In this document: positions 1-6,023 of the stretch, one piece after another
Layout of the letters: each line of letters begins with the position of its first letter
How positions within the stretch are numbered: the stretch's first letter is position 1
Origin: Candidatus Nomurabacteria bacterium
Lineage (GTDB): Bacteria; Patescibacteria; Paceibacteria; UBA9973
Direction: 5' to 3'
DNA: 9,065 bases
Assembly: GCA_023267435.1 (NCBI GenBank)
Contig: JAHFNH010000008.1
Span: forward strand, 1 to 9,065
The notes under the pieces: model-generated
Told to the model about the DNA's origin: nothing
Database searches by the model: none
Seen by the model: the letters and a program-made list of their open reading frames with translations, nothing else
Made by a program: the position numbers and the translations under genes

Positions 1-432
1 AATACCTAGTTCTAAGGCTAATTCTAATTCCTGCTTAAATTGTTGCGTATTTCTCCAGACACGATCAGAAAGTCCCAGGCCGTTTATTTTCCTTTCGACA
101 AAACTTCTTTTTGCGGCTGCGTTTGTCGACAAAATTTTATTCAGGTATTGCTTAGGAAGGTCTTTTAAATTTTTGCCAAATACCTTTAAGGCTATTGCAT
201 TATTAATTTCTACTGCTTTATCCCATTCTGAATTGATACTTTCAACAGTAACACCATACACGTTGCTATTTAATTCTAGCATTAACTTATCAATCTCTTT
301 TGAGATTTCGGGGTTATTTTTGAAAAAAAATTCGTCAATTTCGTTAAGCCGCCCCCTGGGTATCAACTTTTGAATTTTATTTATAATAGCTGTATATTGC
401 TTTAGTATATCGATTTTCAGGCTGTTTGGCAT
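1..432 (-). CDS. Phage head morphogenesis / minor head protein, N-terminal part (partial)
   Basis: An open frame runs from ATG at 432 off the left edge, giving 144 residues with no stop. The N-terminus (MPNSLKIDIL) is followed by a charged helical stretch. The last ~40 visible residues contain SFVERKINGLGLSDRVWRNT and then QQFKQELELALELG. From memory, this Ser-Asp-Arg-Val-Trp plus helical pattern is typical of SPP1 gp7 / Mu gpF-like head morphogenesis proteins of Bacteroidota phages, which sit beside the portal and act in procapsid assembly. The portal gene lies upstream on the same strand, as expected. The gene has its own promoter 13 nt upstream and is separated from the portal by a plus-strand gene block and a terminator, so it is probably a separate transcription unit. 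Only the N-terminal part is visible, so the family call is moderate. Confidence 0.62.
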   Translation of the reverse strand, partial: MPNSLKIDILKQYTAIINKIQKLIPRGRLNEIDEFFFKNNPEISKEIDKLMLELNSNVYGVTVESINSEWDKAVEINNAIALKVFGKNLKDLPKQYLNKILSTNAAAKRSFVERKINGLGLSDRVWRNTQQFKQELELALELGI

Positions 433-445
433 AAAAATTTTTATT

Positions 446-453
446 CAAAATTA
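446..453 (-). promoter_or_regulatory. Late promoter -7 box for the head morphogenesis gene
   Basis: On the minus strand this reads TAATTTTG, a full match to the Bacteroidota -7 consensus TAnnTTTG, and lies 13 nt upstream of the ATG at 432. The same octamer stands 14 nt before the 77-aa/portal unit at 3454-3461. I see no clear -33 TTTG at 19-21 nt. The box is back to back with the plus-strand promoter at 484-530. Confidence 0.55.
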
Positions 454-483
454 AGGTTTTTTGAAAATTATTTTAAAATAAAT

Positions 484-530
484 GAAAAAAAAGTTTTTTT
501 ATTCAAATATTGTTTTTATCTTTGGTGAAC
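484..530 (+). promoter_or_regulatory. Plus-strand promoter of the first small-gene block (A8-G-T7 type)
   Basis: The block consists of eight A (485-492), G493, seven T (494-500), a 16-nt spacer, then TATCTTTG (517-524), a match to the Bacteroidota -7 consensus, followed by TGAAC (526-530). By hand alignment about 42 of 47 positions are identical, with one gap, to the promoter at 3492-3539. Transcription should start near 530. This places the upstream ATG at 482 inside the promoter and selects ATG 542 as the first start. Confidence 0.65.
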
Positions 531-541
531 AATTAGACGAT

Positions 542-772
542 ATGAAAGCTTTGGATTTAAAAAGTAGAATAGAAAAGGAAACAGGATTAAAAATCTCAGT
601 TAAGAAAGGTACTGGGTCTATGTTTGGTTATATTCTTTTTACAGTAAGAGATAATCAAAACTTTGACTATGATTATAGCAGGAATTTAATTAAAGAGTTT
701 CCTTCATGCGATCTAAAACCCGCTTTTGCAAATAATTACCAAATACATATTTATCATGGCCTCGAATCCTAA
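542..772 (+). CDS. Small hypothetical protein (76 aa), first gene of plus-strand block 1
   Basis: I do not recognise this protein. An in-frame ATG at 482 would add 20 residues, but that stretch is the promoter (A8-G-T7 and TATCTTTG at 517-524), so ATG 542, just downstream of the expected transcription start, is preferred. The protein begins MKALDLKSRIEKETG and has mixed helix/strand composition, with a Tyr/Phe-rich middle (FDYDYSRN). There is no membrane segment or signal peptide. Its last 17 bases overlap the next gene (start 756), so the two are probably translated as a coupled pair. It lies opposite in strand to the flanking portal and head genes, which suggests an accessory rather than structural role. 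Confidence 0.62.
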   Translation: MKALDLKSRIEKETGLKISVKKGTGSMFGYILFTVRDNQNFDYDYSRNLIKEFPSCDLKPAFANNYQIHIYHGLES

Positions 773-905
773 AATAATAAGGGAGAAATATTTTCCCTAT
801 CTGGTTTTAAACGGATTCGATGAGTTAGGGATACTTATTTGGCTGGATTACGGTCACTATTACAGAGTACAATTGAAAAGTATATGTTTAAAAGAAACAA
901 AATGA
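756..905 (+). CDS. Small hypothetical protein (49 aa)
   Basis: ATG at 756 opens a 49-codon frame ending in TGA at 903-905, nested between two neighbours: it overlaps the preceding gene by 17 nt and the next gene by an ATGA quadruplet (902-905). The protein starts MASNPKIIREKYFPYLVL and contains an aromatic, acidic core (FDELGILIWLDYGHYY). No family is recognised. Support comes from the exact overlap chain and a protein-like composition. In this stretch the alternative frame has only a TTG start at 839 for the following gene, which I rejected. The gene may serve as a translational coupler as well as encode a protein. Confidence 0.55.
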   Translation: MASNPKIIREKYFPYLVLNGFDELGILIWLDYGHYYRVQLKSICLKETK

Positions 906-1219
906 AACCTTTAATCGAATTTTTCTTTAAATTTGGGTGTGCCCTTTTTATTGTGGCCACTCTAGTTATTTACATTTTAAGTTTAACTAAATATATATCA
1001 ATTATGAAAACAGACTTGGAAAACGTAGAAAGAGACATGGATCTAGTCCAGAAATCGGTAAAACAAATCAACACCAATCTTGAAATCGCGAGGGATATCG
1101 CAGTAGAAAGAGCCGAAGCTTTGACTACGTGTGCAAAAATAGTAGCTAAAGAAATAGATAGCTTAGTAGCCAAAACAAATGAAGTATTTAGTAAAATGCC
1201 TATAAAAATTTGGGGCTAA
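902..1219 (+). CDS. Single-pass membrane protein with coiled-coil domain (105 aa)
   Basis: The chosen start is ATG 902, which forms an ATGA overlap with the previous stop; a TTG at 839 would give a longer but less likely product. Residues ~8-28 (FFFKFGCALFIVATLVIYIL) form one hydrophobic helix. Residues ~33-100 are rich in Lys, Glu and heptad-spaced hydrophobics (LENVERDMDLVQKSVKQINT), as in a coiled coil. The protein therefore has a short N-terminus, one membrane anchor and a long rod. An inner-membrane spanin has this shape, but no lipobox-bearing partner is visible, so a lysis role is only a possibility; superinfection exclusion or envelope modification are alternatives. The stop shares one base with the next start (TAATG). 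Confidence 0.68.
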   Translation: MKPLIEFFFKFGCALFIVATLVIYILSLTKYISIMKTDLENVERDMDLVQKSVKQINTNLEIARDIAVERAEALTTCAKIVAKEIDSLVAKTNEVFSKMPIKIWG

Positions 1220-1332
1220 TGGAAAAAGAAGGGCTAAATCCTAACTACACGAAAATAATAAAAAGGATTATTTTAATAGCCCTTTTATTTACGGCGATTT
1301 ATTTTATTTTTGGATTTTTATTAATTAACTAA
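1219..1332 (+). CDS. Very small single-pass membrane protein (37 aa)
   Basis: ATG at 1219 uses the last A of the previous stop codon (TAATG), the classic sign of translational coupling. The 37-residue product has a polar N-terminus (MEKEGLNPNYTKIIKR) and then one hydrophobic helix to the C-terminus (IILIALLFTAIYFIFGFLL). The positive Lys/Arg residues just before the helix predict the N-terminus in the cytoplasm. It follows directly on the membrane/coiled-coil protein and may act with it at the inner membrane. It is too short for a family call; a pinholin-like or regulatory membrane peptide is possible. Confidence 0.55.
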   Translation: MEKEGLNPNYTKIIKRIILIALLFTAIYFIFGFLLIN

Positions 1333-1343
1333 ATTTTGATATT

Positions 1344-1586
1344 ATGATAATAGACGGAGTAAAACCAAATACAAGGGGCCTTTATTGGGTTAATGTGATC
1401 TTAAGTGATAGATCTTATAAATTATGTGTTGCCGAATTAATAGACAAAGAAAATATGATTTTCTCTATTCAAACAAACGGTGACAGAATTAAAAAAGAAC
1501 CGGGCTGGATATCTATTGAGGGCAAACCTGGATTTTACAAAAAAGAAGTTTACAAAGAAGAAATCAATAAATTTTTCCAAATATGA
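1344..1586 (+). CDS. Small hypothetical protein (80 aa)
   Basis: This is a soluble, mixed alpha/beta-looking protein of 80 residues starting MIIDGVKPNTRGLYWVNVIL. Its C-terminal half is lysine-rich (GKPGFYKKEVYKEEINKFF). ATG 1344 sits 11 nt after the preceding stop and follows an AT-rich run (TTTTGATATT), in keeping with the non-Shine-Dalgarno starts in the window. The N-terminal half could be a small beta-barrel (alternating hydrophobics in YWVNVILSDRSYKLCVAELI), but no named family is recognised. Its stop overlaps the next start as ATGA (1583-1586). It is part of the six-gene plus-strand block. Confidence 0.65.
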   Translation: MIIDGVKPNTRGLYWVNVILSDRSYKLCVAELIDKENMIFSIQTNGDRIKKEPGWISIEGKPGFYKKEVYKEEINKFFQI

Positions 1587-1771
1587 AACAGAGAATTAAT
1601 GTAGTAGACCCGATCACAAAGGAGCGTTGCGTTGGTGTCTTAACACCTGACACGGGTGCTGTGGTTTTATTGAAGGGCCTTATTTATGGTGTTGGTTATC
1701 TTGCTAGTTTGGGCCAAATAAACTATTTTGAAAAGTGGGATAAGGGCAAAGAGATAAAAGAAAAGAAATAA
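1583..1771 (+). CDS. Small hypothetical protein (62 aa), last gene of plus-strand block 1
   Basis: ATG at 1583 overlaps the previous TGA by four bases. The product begins MKQRINVVDPITKERCVGVL, has a glycine-rich, weakly hydrophobic middle (LLKGLIYGVGYLASLG), and ends in a lysine-rich tail (GKEIKEKK). The middle is too short and glycine-rich to call a confident membrane helix. No family is recognised. Four nt after its stop comes a strong hairpin terminator (1775-1802), so this is clearly the end of the transcription unit. Confidence 0.62.
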   Translation: MKQRINVVDPITKERCVGVLTPDTGAVVLLKGLIYGVGYLASLGQINYFEKWDKGKEIKEKK

Positions 1772-1774
1772 ACT

Positions 1775-1802
1775 AAAAAGCCCCTAACTAAAGGGGCTTT
1801 TT
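1775..1802. terminator. Bidirectional intrinsic terminator between plus block 1 and portal
   Basis: A perfect 11-bp stem (1775-1785 with 1792-1802, arms AAAAAGCCCCT and AGGGGCTTTTT) encloses a 6-nt loop. It has T-runs on both strands, so it can end both the plus-strand small-gene block (stop 1771) and the minus-strand portal transcript (stop at 1828). Confidence 0.9.
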
Positions 1803-1827
1803 CATGAATGAAAATATATAAACCAAC

Positions 1828-3216
1828 CTAAAACCCTTGATTTGCAGCGGCGCTTTGCTCACTGTTAATATCTTCTACTTCTTTCGAGATATCGTCAACT
1901 TCACCAAGTACCCTAACTTTGGTTTCTTGGCTCATACTGTTGCCTGCGATACTTACATATTCGGCATTTTCTTTTTTGGTTCTAATTGAATAAGGTTTCA
2001 CAACTGATCTAATCGAAAACCCATCGAATTCGGTTGCCAAAGACGGAAACATTATTTTTGCAAATTCTTTGATTATATTCAATTCGGCATAAAAAAACTT
2101 TTCCCACTCCCCAGCCAAGTCCTCTGCTTTTGATCTACTGTCTGAAAACAATAATTCCTTATTGTCAGCGCTTGTGTTTGAACCTAAGAAATTAGCAAAG
2201 CTACTATCTGGAAATTGGTTTTGTTCAAAGAAAGCATTTCTTAAACGTTTCAATTTATTGTTTGTAGATTCTGGTGCGCCCGCCCAGGTAGCATCGTTTA
2301 TGGTTCCGCCTTTACCTACTTTGATAATCCTTTTTGCATCGTCTGTTTTTTCTGTAACATCTGATCCCTTCATCCCTGAAGTGTCCCCCATATCCAGAAC
2401 AAAGACAGGACTTGCATTTTTCTTGATATACAAGCTGTCAAAATTTTCTATTTCTTCAATTTCTTCAACAATCTTTGTACCTGCTAGACCGCCCCAAACT
2501 GGTTCCGAAATATTTCCATAGATTACAGGGAAAAAAGTCAATTCCTTCGACAAATCCGTATTTTGTACCCAGTCAGCTAATTTATCGTAAACCAATAATA
2601 CAGGCTTCTCCAAATTAGCATAAACGAAACAATGTTCTTTTTGCTCACTATCTGTGTACAAGATTGTAAGAACGATCAGATCCCCGTTTTCGTCTATTTG
2701 AGGGTATAATTTGTAACCATCAGGCTCTGAGTAAGTCTTATGCGTTAATTTTAATTTGGCCTGAATTCCTTTTACAATATTCGGTTTCTCGAATACCTTC
2801 CAAACTGTTGCTATTTGGCATGATTTATTTAGACTTTTGCCCCGCTCTATATTTTCAGAATCGATATAATTGTCTGTTTTATAGATCTGTTCTAAAATGT
2901 CTTTTGCCTTTCTGCTATTGTCCGTTTCCTCTTCAGAACTATAAAGCCTCTCAACAGGTTGCGCAAAAAGTGCCTGGCTTATTCGGTTAACGGCTAATTT
3001 CTGCAAAGCGTACGGAGTCCGTTTGAATTCGTCCTGACCTAATTCGTTTAGTTTAGGTGGATAAGCTGAAGTATCTGTAATAATCCTATGCTTAAGCGGG
3101 TCATACTGCTTATCAAGATCAGCCCAGCCAGGTAACACGAAGCTTGACTTTTGCAAAGCTGTTACAACGTCTTTAGGTTGCCCAGATAAGATTATTTTAA
3201 GCTGTTCAATTGTCAT
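1828..3216 (-). CDS. Phage portal protein (SPP1 gp6-like family)
   Basis: This 462-residue protein has the expected length for a portal. Portals form the dodecameric ring at the head vertex through which DNA is packaged and which carries the head-tail connector. Family-like stretches include residues ~66-92 (RTPYALQKLAVNRISQALF followed by AQPVERLY), the SRKAKDILEQIYKTDNY helix near 101-117, and FFPVIYGNISEPVWGGLAG near 228-246, followed by the acidic helix EEIEEIENFDSLYIKKN. The C-terminus (EDINSEQSAAANQGF) is flexible and Ala/Gln-rich. ATG 3216 overlaps the end of the 77-aa gene by 11 nt, so the two are co-translated. It lies between terL and the head morphogenesis gene, the canonical portal position. 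A terminator follows 26 nt after its stop. Not seen: any internal frameshift. Confidence 0.88.
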   Translation of the reverse strand: MTIEQLKIILSGQPKDVVTALQKSSFVLPGWADLDKQYDPLKHRIITDTSAYPPKLNELGQDEFKRTPYALQKLAVNRISQALFAQPVERLYSSEEETDNSRKAKDILEQIYKTDNYIDSENIERGKSLNKSCQIATVWKVFEKPNIVKGIQAKLKLTHKTYSEPDGYKLYPQIDENGDLIVLTILYTDSEQKEHCFVYANLEKPVLLVYDKLADWVQNTDLSKELTFFPVIYGNISEPVWGGLAGTKIVEEIEEIENFDSLYIKKNASPVFVLDMGDTSGMKGSDVTEKTDDAKRIIKVGKGGTINDATWAGAPESTNNKLKRLRNAFFEQNQFPDSSFANFLGSNTSADNKELLFSDSRSKAEDLAGEWEKFFYAELNIIKEFAKIMFPSLATEFDGFSIRSVVKPYSIRTKKENAEYVSIAGNSMSQETKVRVLGEVDDISKEVEDINSEQSAAANQGF

Positions 3217-3439
3217 TTTCCGAATCTATCAAGCTTTGTGCGAACTTTTGTTTTTTGGAAATAGGAAAAGATTTTTTTATTTCCTGCGGTTTAGCTTCTA
3301 CAAAATCCTCAAGCTTCTCAAATTGACCAGGAAATTCTAAAACCTCGTATTTTATTTTCTTTGAGGCATAATCCTTTACGGTTGCTTTTATTGTCGCTGG
3401 TTTCCCCTCAACTAATACCTTGTCACCTATATTTTTCAT
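3206..3439 (-). CDS. Small protein upstream of and coupled to portal (77 aa)
   Basis: The open frame extends up to 3514, but the first 25 codons run through promoter DNA (poly-T and the TAATTTTG box at 3454-3461). ATG 3439, 14 nt after that box, is therefore the start. The product begins MKNIGDKVLVEGKPATIKAT, a strand-turn-strand pattern like a small KOW/SH3-type barrel (D-K-V-L-V-x-G-K-P-A-T-I). It continues KIKYEVLEFPGQFEKLEDF and ends in a basic then acidic tail. Its stop lies 11 nt inside the portal gene, suggesting coupled translation. Function is unknown; position suggests a head-portal accessory or regulator of portal synthesis. Confidence 0.7.
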   Translation of the reverse strand: MKNIGDKVLVEGKPATIKATVKDYASKKIKYEVLEFPGQFEKLEDFVEAKPQEIKKSFPISKKQKFAQSLIDSENDN

Positions 3440-3453
3440 AGTATTATTTTTTC

Positions 3454-3461
3454 CAAAATTA
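3454..3461 (-). promoter_or_regulatory. Late promoter -7 box for the 77-aa/portal unit
   Basis: The minus strand reads TAATTTTG (TAnnTTTG), identical to the box before the head morphogenesis gene. The expected transcription start is near 3449, leaving only about 10 nt of leader before ATG 3439. About 21-25 nt upstream is TTTC, a weak -33. It is back to back with the plus-strand promoter at 3492-3539. Confidence 0.55.
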
Positions 3462-3491
3462 CGAATAAATAAAAATAATTTTGAAATATTA

Positions 3492-3539
3492 GAAAAAAAA
3501 GTTTTTTTATTCAAAATATTATATTTACTTTTGATGAAC
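3492..3539 (+). promoter_or_regulatory. Plus-strand promoter of the second small-gene block (A8-G-T7 type)
   Basis: The layout is that of 484-530: A8 (3493-3500), G3501, T7 (3502-3508), a 17-nt spacer, TACTTTTG (3526-3533) matching TAnnTTTG, then TGAAC (3535-3539). The near identity of two promoters 3 kb apart, extending past the -7 box into the leader, is strong evidence that both are functional and of common origin. Confidence 0.68.
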
Positions 3540-3557
3540 GTCTAACAACTGAAAACT

Positions 3558-3740
3558 ATGCATGCAATGATAGAAGAGTTTAACCGGAAGCAAATATCAA
3601 AGGCTTTATATATTAAAAACAAAGCACAACAAGAAATAGATTCTTTAGAACTCGAATTAGCGGCGTTGAAATATAAAATAAAAATACAAAAGTCATTGAT
3701 GAAACAAGCTGATGACGATATTAAACATTACTCTACTTAA
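3558..3740 (+). CDS. Small coiled-coil protein (60 aa), first gene of plus-strand block 2
   Basis: ATG at 3558 (a second ATG, in frame, at 3567) lies about 18 nt after the predicted transcription start of the A8-G-T7 promoter. The 60-residue product is almost entirely helical: residues ~10-55 (QISKALYIKNKAQQEIDSLE, LELAALKYKIKIQKSLMKQ) have heptad-like Leu/Ile/Ala spacing and many Lys/Glu. There is no membrane segment. A small dimerising coiled coil is expected. Function is unknown; the opposite-strand position between terL and the portal unit suggests an accessory gene. Confidence 0.62.
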   Translation: MHAMIEEFNRKQISKALYIKNKAQQEIDSLELELAALKYKIKIQKSLMKQADDDIKHYST

Positions 3741-3756
3741 AAAAAATAGAAAAATT

Positions 3757-3965
3757 ATGGAAAACTACAAAGCGGGAGATGTTTATTACAGGCGAAGGAA
3801 TTCAAGAAAATATCATATTGTGGCTATACTGGATAAAGAAGAAAACCCGCAAATAGTAAGTATTTCGGACTTCATAAGCGTTGGTGACATTATGAGATTG
3901 ATAGTTTAGAAGGGTTTCAATACTCATTTGAACTTGGTTCTTATTCATTTACAAGGTTTAAATAA
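3757..3965 (+). pseudogene. Small gene broken by a 1-nt frameshift and an in-frame stop
   Basis: ATG 3757, preceded by the A-rich AGAAAAATT, opens a frame (MENYKAGDVYYRRRNSRKYH, then IVAILDKEENPQIV) that ends after 50 codons at 3909. From about 3858 a different frame, one base back, is far more protein-like: KYFGLHKRW, then TGA (3885-3887), then HYEIDSLEGFQYSFELGSYS and FTRFK ending in TAA at 3963-3965, six bases before the next gene. One extra A in the GTAAG at 3856-3860 would join the frames (IVKYFG), and TGG for TGA would give RWWHYE. The ancestral product would have about 69 residues. Start 3712, which overlaps the previous gene, was rejected. Recoding is less likely than decay. Confidence 0.6.
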
Positions 3966-3971
3966 AAAATT

Positions 3972-4157
3972 ATGAAAATAACAGTGAAAATTGACGACAT
4001 CGAAATAACAGTAGATGAACAGGGGCAAACTGATAGATCGATTACAATGAGGTATTCAGACCAAAACGAGCAGGTTCAGAAAACGGTCAAATTAATGGTA
4101 GAAGAGTGTCTAAAAATACACGAGGTGCGTAAATTGCGCCAAGTTAAAGCATCCTAG
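3972..4157 (+). CDS. Small hypothetical protein (61 aa), last gene of plus-strand block 2
   Basis: ATG 3972 follows an A-rich run (AATAAAAAATT), the usual start context here. The product opens with alternating hydrophobic and polar residues (MKITVKIDDIEITVDEQG), which suggests a beta hairpin, and ends with a helix (VQKTVKLMVEECLKIHEVRK). No family is recognised. Its stop (4155-4157) lies 14 nt inside the 3' end of terL on the other strand. I see no terminator between the two convergent genes, so their transcripts should be partly antisense. Confidence 0.6.
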   Translation: MKITVKIDDIEITVDEQGQTDRSITMRYSDQNEQVQKTVKLMVEECLKIHEVRKLRQVKAS

Positions 4158-5604
4158 CAGCCCTTTCTGCCACCTCGTCTGCTATGTCGTTGTTTCCGCT
4201 TAAATGAAAGTCGACGGCATAGCAAATTAGATCTACATACTCATCATGAGTTTTACCCGGAAACCCGCAAATTTCATCCGTAAACGATTCATTCCAGTCT
4301 CCTTGTACCAAGATAACCCTTTGGGCTTCGATCGTCGGTGAGGTCGTTTCTAAACGTGTCCTTTTGCTATCTTTTAACAAGGGGCTTGACACTCCTACAA
4401 CGTTCAGTCCTGTTACTTCTCTCAATTGGTCGATCACTGATAGACCGTTGGCCTTTGGCTCAATTCGTACCGTGCTGGTCCTGTTATAACCGTTTTGCAA
4501 AACAAAACTTGGTAAGAACCGGCAAAGGTCTGGAAATTTCATTCTTACTTTTGTAGCTGCGAAAACATAAAGTAAATTGCCTATGTTACAAGTGCCTATA
4601 ATTCCAGTGGGATCGTTCTCTTTTTTTTCAGTAAAAGCCGTGTCAGCGAAGAAATGCTTTGCATGACCCTTGCTTATAGCTTGGAAAGTAGCATAATCGA
4701 TTTTAGGAAACCAACTTTCTTTTACAATGTTTCCGCCCGGAACTGTTGGCTTTTGTTCGTATTGACCTGCGTACCTTGCCGATCCAAGTTCTCTTTTTGC
4801 GTCGTCAAGTACTTGCTGGGACTGTCTTACAGGATCTAAAAGTCCGTTTATATAGAATTCTTTTAGCTTTGCAGGTTTTACACTTTCGCTTAATTCGGCT
4901 GGCAGGCAAAAATGGTTTATAGTTTTGTCGACTGATAGCATGTACCCGGTCGCATCCTGTTCGTGCAACCGTTGCATAATTGTAACCGTGATTGTGTTGA
5001 GCTTGTTTACTTTCCTGGTAGAAAGTTCTTTTATTTTTTCTTCTACTTGGGCCCTCATAGCCTCAGAAAATACCTGCTTCGGATCGCTTGGATCATCATG
5101 CAAAATTACATGGGCGTGCATACCTATTGCACTTGAACCCGTGGAGGTACTATATCTACTTCCACCTCCGGTGTTTTCATAAAACCCTTTGGCAGACTTG
5201 TCAGGGCGCAAAACGATTTCAGGAAATAGTCTTTTGAATTTATCGCTTTCAATAAGATCCCTGGACTTGGTCGCGTGTTCAATAGCCAGACCGCTTGAAT
5301 GGCTGTTTGTAATTATCTTGATGCTTTGATCCTGTGTCCATAACCAGACAGGCCACATCACGGTACAAATTGTGCTTTTTGTGGTTCCAGGGGGTATATT
5401 GATTATTTCATCATAAGGTTTTTCTAAGCGGTTGACTATGTAGAAGCTTAGATCTTGCAGTTCTTCACACAAAAAAGGGATGTGCCAATTAATTGAAAGA
5501 TCTTCTTTGCTGATTACACCCCAAAAAGAAATGAAGAACTCAAAGAAAGAATCTTTGACCGCTTCGCGTTCTATTTGGGTAAGTACTTCGTCATTTATCT
5601 GCAT
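4144..5604 (-). CDS. terL: Terminase large subunit (DNA-packaging ATPase and nuclease)
   Basis: 486 residues, normal length. TerL docks on the portal, pumps DNA into the procapsid with its N-terminal ATPase and cuts concatemers with its C-terminal RNase H-like nuclease. Visible ATPase motifs are Walker A PPGTTKST (71-78), Walker B VILHDD (166-171) and a coupling motif around VTIMQRLHEQD (207-217). Nuclease acidic residues are D321 (FFADTAF), E382 (IEPKANG) and D454/D458 (KTHDEYVDLI). The order AT-hook protein, TerS, TerL on one strand supports the call. ATG 5604 lies inside a 19-bp repeat and overlaps the remnant tail of the interrupted Cys-rich gene by 14 nt, suggesting that terL was originally coupled to that gene. 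The 3' end overlaps the convergent 61-aa gene by 14 nt. Confidence 0.95.
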   Translation of the reverse strand: MQINDEVLTQIEREAVKDSFFEFFISFWGVISKEDLSINWHIPFLCEELQDLSFYIVNRLEKPYDEIINIPPGTTKSTICTVMWPVWLWTQDQSIKIITNSHSSGLAIEHATKSRDLIESDKFKRLFPEIVLRPDKSAKGFYENTGGGSRYSTSTGSSAIGMHAHVILHDDPSDPKQVFSEAMRAQVEEKIKELSTRKVNKLNTITVTIMQRLHEQDATGYMLSVDKTINHFCLPAELSESVKPAKLKEFYINGLLDPVRQSQQVLDDAKRELGSARYAGQYEQKPTVPGGNIVKESWFPKIDYATFQAISKGHAKHFFADTAFTEKKENDPTGIIGTCNIGNLLYVFAATKVRMKFPDLCRFLPSFVLQNGYNRTSTVRIEPKANGLSVIDQLREVTGLNVVGVSSPLLKDSKRTRLETTSPTIEAQRVILVQGDWNESFTDEICGFPGKTHDEYVDLICYAVDFHLSGNNDIADEVAERAARML

Positions 5605-5638
5605 TTTCTAAAGTCCAATTATTTACGGGGCTACCAAC
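5591..5638 (-). pseudogene. Remnant C-terminal tail of the Cys-rich gene overlapping terL start
   Basis: The minus strand reads VGSPVNNWTLENADK followed by TGA at 5593-5591, open only back to a TAG. It closely matches the sequence SDPTIDNWTLENVKK encoded at about 6028-6072 and includes one copy of the 19-bp repeat. The tail looks like the original end of the upstream Cys-rich gene, whose stop overlapped the terL ATG, cut off when the 130-aa ORF was inserted. Confidence 0.5.
5604..5622. repeat. 19-bp direct repeat, copy 1 (at terL start)
   Basis: Plus-strand TTTTCTAAAGTCCAATTAT is identical to 6037-6055 and in the same orientation. The two copies bracket the 130-aa ORF. This copy contains the first base of the terL start codon at 5604. 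Confidence 0.85.
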
Positions 5639-6023
5639 CTATCTGAAAAGGCATTTTTTCAATTATAGCTTTCGCATTTGGACGGCTTAAAATGATTGTT
5701 TTTAAATCTTCTTTATCGATATATCCCTCGGTGAAAAATACAGACTTACAACCCGGCCTCCTGTCTACACAACTTCCACAAATCGCATAAATAGAATATC
5801 CTGATATTTGATAAAATTCAGCATCGCCGTTATGTCTACTTTTAGGATACTCCTCCGGTTCAAAAGGCCATTCTTTAACTCTCAGTATTGAAAGTCCCCC
5901 GCCTTTTGGAAATGAAAGCCCTTTATTATTCATCCTGTCATTTTCGAGTTTAAAGAAGTAATGCCCCGCAACATCTAAGGCTGTACCAAAGTAGTATAAA
6001 CTAGGATTTGTTTTTTCACTCAT
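5631..6023 (-). CDS. Hypothetical protein (130 aa) inserted upstream of terL
   Basis: ATG 6023 is chosen because it follows a strong A-rich context (AAAAAAATT). The open frame continues upstream but has no ATG until the cassette boundary, and a TTG at 6086 is less credible. The product is soluble and aromatic-rich: LYYFGTALDVAGHYFFKLEN near 9-28, GLSILRVKEWPFEPEEYP near 43-60, GDAEFYQISGYSIYAICGSC near 66-85 with CVDRRPGC following, and a C-terminal DKEDLKTIILSRPNAKAIIE helix. The Cys trio (C82, C85, C92 approx.) could bind metal. I do not recognise the family. It is bracketed by 19-bp direct repeats, which suggests acquisition as a unit. It is in frame with the 3' piece of the Cys-rich gene, so a fusion product is possible. 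Confidence 0.68.
   Translation of the reverse strand: MSEKTNPSLYYFGTALDVAGHYFFKLENDRMNNKGLSFPKGGGLSILRVKEWPFEPEEYPKSRHNGDAEFYQISGYSIYAICGSCVDRRPGCKSVFFTEGYIDKEDLKTIILSRPNAKAIIEKMPFQIGW

Noticed and set aside
173..373. Plus-strand ORF opposite the head morphogenesis gene
   Set aside because: Serine/leucine-rich antisense shadow of a clear minus-strand coding frame.
482..541. Upstream ATG giving a 20-residue N-terminal extension of the first block-1 gene
   Set aside because: This stretch is the promoter itself (A8-G-T7, TATCTTTG) and matches the non-coding promoter at 3492-3539, so the extension would not be transcribed.
839..901. TTG start for the membrane/coiled-coil gene
   Set aside because: It lies inside the 49-aa gene and lacks an A-rich context; ATG 902 makes an ATGA overlap.
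970..1173. Minus-strand ORF opposite the membrane/coiled-coil gene
   Set aside because: Antisense shadow; no promoter or overlap with neighbours on that strand.
2162..2990. Plus-strand ORFs inside the portal gene
   Set aside because: Low-complexity antisense shadows of a full-length, convincing portal protein.
3440..3514. Upstream ATG at 3514 for the 77-aa gene
   Set aside because: The 25 extra codons run through poly-T and the TAATTTTG box; ATG 3439 is correctly placed after the box.
4338..5182. Plus-strand ORFs inside terL, some with hydrophobic stretches
   Set aside because: All lie opposite terL, which has all its catalytic motifs; hydrophobicity arises from the reverse complement of charged codons.
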